Positions 11,875 through 13,509 of a DNA stretch of 13,509 nt are shown here, in pieces (the first letter of the stretch is position 1; every line of letters begins with the position of its first letter). A model generated the notes under the pieces. The model was not told the DNA's origin. It saw only the letters and a list, made by a program, of their open reading frames with translations, and did no database searches. The stretch spans positions 1 through 13,509 of the forward strand of contig CAJTVM010000071.1 in the NCBI GenBank assembly GCA_910579595.1, read 5' to 3'. Source of the stretch: an uncultured Oscillospiraceae bacterium. Its GTDB lineage: Bacteria; Bacillota; Clostridia; Oscillospirales; Oscillospiraceae. The translations under genes and the position numbers were made by a program.

Positions 11875-12381
11875 TTACAGGGTCCTGTGAAATTTGAGGT
11901 TGGTGTAGGTGCTGCCGTCCCGGTCATCCACCTTCTCCTCCTCGGCGAACTGTGTGAAGCCCAGGGAGGTGATGAGCGCACGAGAGGCCGCGTTCTGTTC
12001 CCGGGCGTAGCAGACGAACTCCTCCGCGCCCAGGCTTTTGGCATAGTCCACCAGACACTGGAGGATCTGCCTGCCGTAGCCCCGGCCCACGTAGTCCGGG
12101 CCCAGACAGATGCCTGCCTCCTCCCAGAGGGCAGGGCCCATCCGCTCCACCCCCGCAAAGCCGATGGCCTCACCGGACGCCTTGGAGTAAACCACATAGG
12201 TGTCATGGATTTTCTGCCATTCGATGGTACGGCGCATCCGGTCCGGCGCGTCGGCCGGATCAGCGGTAACGCGCCACTTCATGTACCGGGCGCTTTGGGG
12301 ATGCCGCCATACGTTGCGGTACATGGCCTCCCAGTCCTCCAGCTTGGCTTTGTCCAAAATCAGATCCTTGGTTTCCAGCAT
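11875..12381 (-). CDS. GNAT-family N-acetyltransferase
   Basis: This 168-residue acetyltransferase resembles the RimJ/RimL-type subgroup. The acetyl-CoA-binding motif A strand-loop-helix is at GICLGPDYVGRGYGRQILQ (90-108), with the pyrophosphate loop VGRGYG (98-103). Motif B is at REQNAASRALITSLGF (127-142). It transfers an acetyl group from acetyl-CoA to an amine, and the acceptor cannot be predicted. ATG 12381 has AAGGAG 9 bases upstream. It follows the lyase gene after about 120 bases holding two hairpins, so it may be expressed by read-through from that gene. No clear separate promoter was found. Confidence 0.93.
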   Translation of the reverse strand: MLETKDLILDKAKLEDWEAMYRNVWRHPQSARYMKWRVTADPADAPDRMRRTIEWQKIHDTYVVYSKASGEAIGFAGVERMGPALWEEAGICLGPDYVGRGYGRQILQCLVDYAKSLGAEEFVCYAREQNAASRALITSLGFTQFAEEEKVDDRDGSTYTNLKFHRTL

Positions 12382-12419
12382 TTTGCCTCACTCCTTTTCC
12401 AGAAAATGATGAAATGAAG

Positions 12420-12437
12420 CGGGGACAGCCGTCCCCG
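12420..12437 (-). terminator. Hairpin with T-rich flank upstream of the GNAT gene
   Basis: CGGGGAC (12420-12426) pairs with GTCCCCG (12431-12437) around a 4-base loop, followed leftward by CTTCATTTCATCATTTTC. It is the second of two tandem hairpins after the lyase stop and a plausible partial terminator or attenuator. Confidence 0.5.
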
Positions 12438-12448
12438 GAACAATGAAT

Positions 12449-12483
12449 CCTCCCCGCAGCCGCTTTGGCGGACTGCGGAGAGG
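12449..12483 (-). terminator. Long hairpin downstream of the lyase gene
   Basis: CCTC-CCGCAG-CCGC (12449-12463, allowing one mismatch) pairs with GCGG-CTGCGG-GAGG (12468-12483, with one bulge). It starts 17 bases after the lyase stop. No T-run follows at once, so it probably acts with the hairpin at 12420-12437 or protects the mRNA 3' end. Confidence 0.45.
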
Positions 12484-12499
12484 CTGGATATCATTCGCT

Positions 12500-13417
12500 T
12501 TAGCAGTATTTGCTGATGGCGCCGTTGATCAGCTCCACGCATTTCGCCACATGGGCCTCGTCCTCGGGGACCAGAGCGGCCAGGGGCTTGCGCACGCTGC
12601 CCAGATCAACGCCGTACCGGCGGCGGATGATCTCCTTGATCACGGCGTACATATTGCCCTTGGCGGAGCACATCTCATAGATGATCTCATCACAGGCGTA
12701 CTGGATGGGGCGGGCCTTTTCGTACGCGCCGTTTTTGCACAGCTCAAACAGCTTCAGGTACAGCTCAACCATGGCCCCGTAGGTGCCGCCGATGGCCCCG
12801 TCCGCGCCGATGGCCAGGCCGCCCACCAGCTGCTCGTCCGGGCCGTTGAACACCGCGAAGTCCTCGCCGCCATACATCTTGAACATCTGGATGTCCTGGA
12901 TGGGCATGGAGCTGTTCTTGACGCCGGCCACATTGGGGTTCTTGCGCATTTCCTGGAACAGGGGCATGGTCAGCGCGGTGCCCGCCAGCTGGGGGATGTT
13001 ATAGATGATGAAGTCGGTGTTGGGCGCGCCGGCGGAGATGTCGTTCCAATACTGGGCGATGGCGTGCTCGGGCAGGTGGAAGTAGATGGGCGGGATGGAG
13101 GCGATGGCGTCCACCCCAAGGGACTCGGCGTGGGCGGCCAGCTCCACGCTGTCCGCCGTGTTGTTGCAGGCCACATGGGCGATGATGGTCAGCCTGCCCT
13201 CCGCGGCCTCCACAACGGCCTCCAGAGTTTTTTTCCGCTCCTCCTTGTCCAGGTAGATGCACTCGCCGGAGGAGCCGCAGACGTAGACACCCTTGACCCC
13301 CAGCTCCACTAATTTCCGGGTCCACTGCTTGGTTTTTTCCACGCTGACGCTGCCATCGGCCTCATAGCAGGCGTAAAAGGCCGGGATAATGCCCTGGTAT
13401 TTACTGATGTTCCGCAT
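12500..13417 (-). CDS. DapA/NanA-family aldolase, closest to N-acetylneuraminate lyase
   Basis: This 305-residue TIM-barrel Schiff-base aldolase has the carboxylate-binding CGSSGE (47-52), the catalytic tyrosine Y139 in IIYNIP and the Schiff-base lysine K167 in GVKNSS. The positions match E. coli NanA (Tyr137, Lys165) better than DapA. The YNIPQLAGTALT segment and the SSGE turn also favour the sialic-acid-lyase side, whereas dihydrodipicolinate synthases usually have GTTGE and YNVPxRTG. The likely reaction is cleavage of a 2-keto sugar acid to pyruvate plus an aldehyde. The exact sugar is unproven, and no other sialic-acid genes are in the window. ATG 13417 is chosen because GAGGG lies about 7 bases before it and the promoter at 13448-13476 excludes the GTG at 13474. 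Confidence 0.9.
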   Translation of the reverse strand: MRNISKYQGIIPAFYACYEADGSVSVEKTKQWTRKLVELGVKGVYVCGSSGECIYLDKEERKKTLEAVVEAAEGRLTIIAHVACNNTADSVELAAHAESLGVDAIASIPPIYFHLPEHAIAQYWNDISAGAPNTDFIIYNIPQLAGTALTMPLFQEMRKNPNVAGVKNSSMPIQDIQMFKMYGGEDFAVFNGPDEQLVGGLAIGADGAIGGTYGAMVELYLKLFELCKNGAYEKARPIQYACDEIIYEMCSAKGNMYAVIKEIIRRRYGVDLGSVRKPLAALVPEDEAHVAKCVELINGAISKYC

Positions 13418-13447
13418 AAAAGTTCCCTCGTTTCTTCCCAGAATTTT

Positions 13448-13476
13448 ATTGTATAACTTAGAACCTGTATTCACAA
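13448..13476 (-). promoter_or_regulatory. Probable promoter of the lyase gene (TTGTGA-N17-TACAAT)
   Basis: Reading leftward, TTGTGA (13476-13471), 17 bases, TACAAT (13453-13448), giving a start near 13441 and a leader of about 24 bases. Both hexamers deviate from consensus, so a regulated promoter is possible. Confidence 0.55.
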
Positions 13477-13509
13477 CCTCAATTCACCGTTTGGCCGGGT
13501 CTTTTCCCG

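Noticed and set aside
12443..13312. Rightward open frame of 289 codons opposite the lyase gene
   Set aside because: The leftward frame has the full NanA/DapA active site. The rightward product has no recognisable domain.

Overview
The window reads as the chromosome of a GC-rich member of the Clostridia, most like the gut Oscillospiraceae (Flavonifractor/Lawsonibacter-type genomes). This is inferred from strong AGGAGG ribosome binding sites, TTGACA/TATAAT promoters often carrying a Gram-positive TRTG extended -10, a Mini-RNase III gene, an RqcH gene, a CbxX/SpoVK-type AAA+ ATPase and zinc-ribbon/SH3b envelope proteins. Species cannot be fixed from the sequence alone.

Left edge (1-1756). An AT-richer block carries the C-terminal end of a large protein, probably a helicase that continues off the window, and a translationally coupled GIY-YIG nuclease with a DUF4357 tail. 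It abuts the 3' side of a tRNA-Leu(CAA) gene. Composition, gene content and position suggest a mobile defence-type island. Two hairpins in the gap terminate leftward transcription.

Middle left (1757-5560). tRNA-Leu and a TerB-like/AAA+ ATPase run leftward, each with its own promoter. Divergent from the ATPase is a membrane-anchored zinc-ribbon/Big2/SH3b protein, followed by a gene with distant resemblance to flavin-dependent thymidylate synthase (ThyX). A bidirectional terminator closes this block.

Centre (5562-7373). Leftward genes are a HAD phosphatase with its own promoter and a compact three-gene cluster: a four-cysteine zinc protein without a clear start codon, a small coiled-coil protein, and a sigma-70 region-4-like HTH protein. 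Divergent from this cluster, a perfect consensus promoter drives tRNA-Thr(TGT) and tRNA-Tyr(GTA), which end at a bidirectional terminator.

The region 7374-7883 has no confident gene but is full of signals. It holds a duplicated tRNA-Tyr 3' end, one copy of a dispersed hairpin repeat whose partner lies at 11253-11291, a well-formed leftward promoter/ribosome-binding-site/ATG unit that runs toward the tRNAs, and an AT-rich inverted repeat.

Right half (7884-13509). A secreted or membrane-anchored alpha/beta hydrolase runs rightward to a shared terminator. All remaining genes run leftward: a sialic-acid-lyase-like aldolase, a GNAT acetyltransferase, and an operon of Mini-RNase III (mrnC), RqcH (ribosome quality control) and a PaaI-type thioesterase. 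A strongly structured element sits between mrnC and rqcH.
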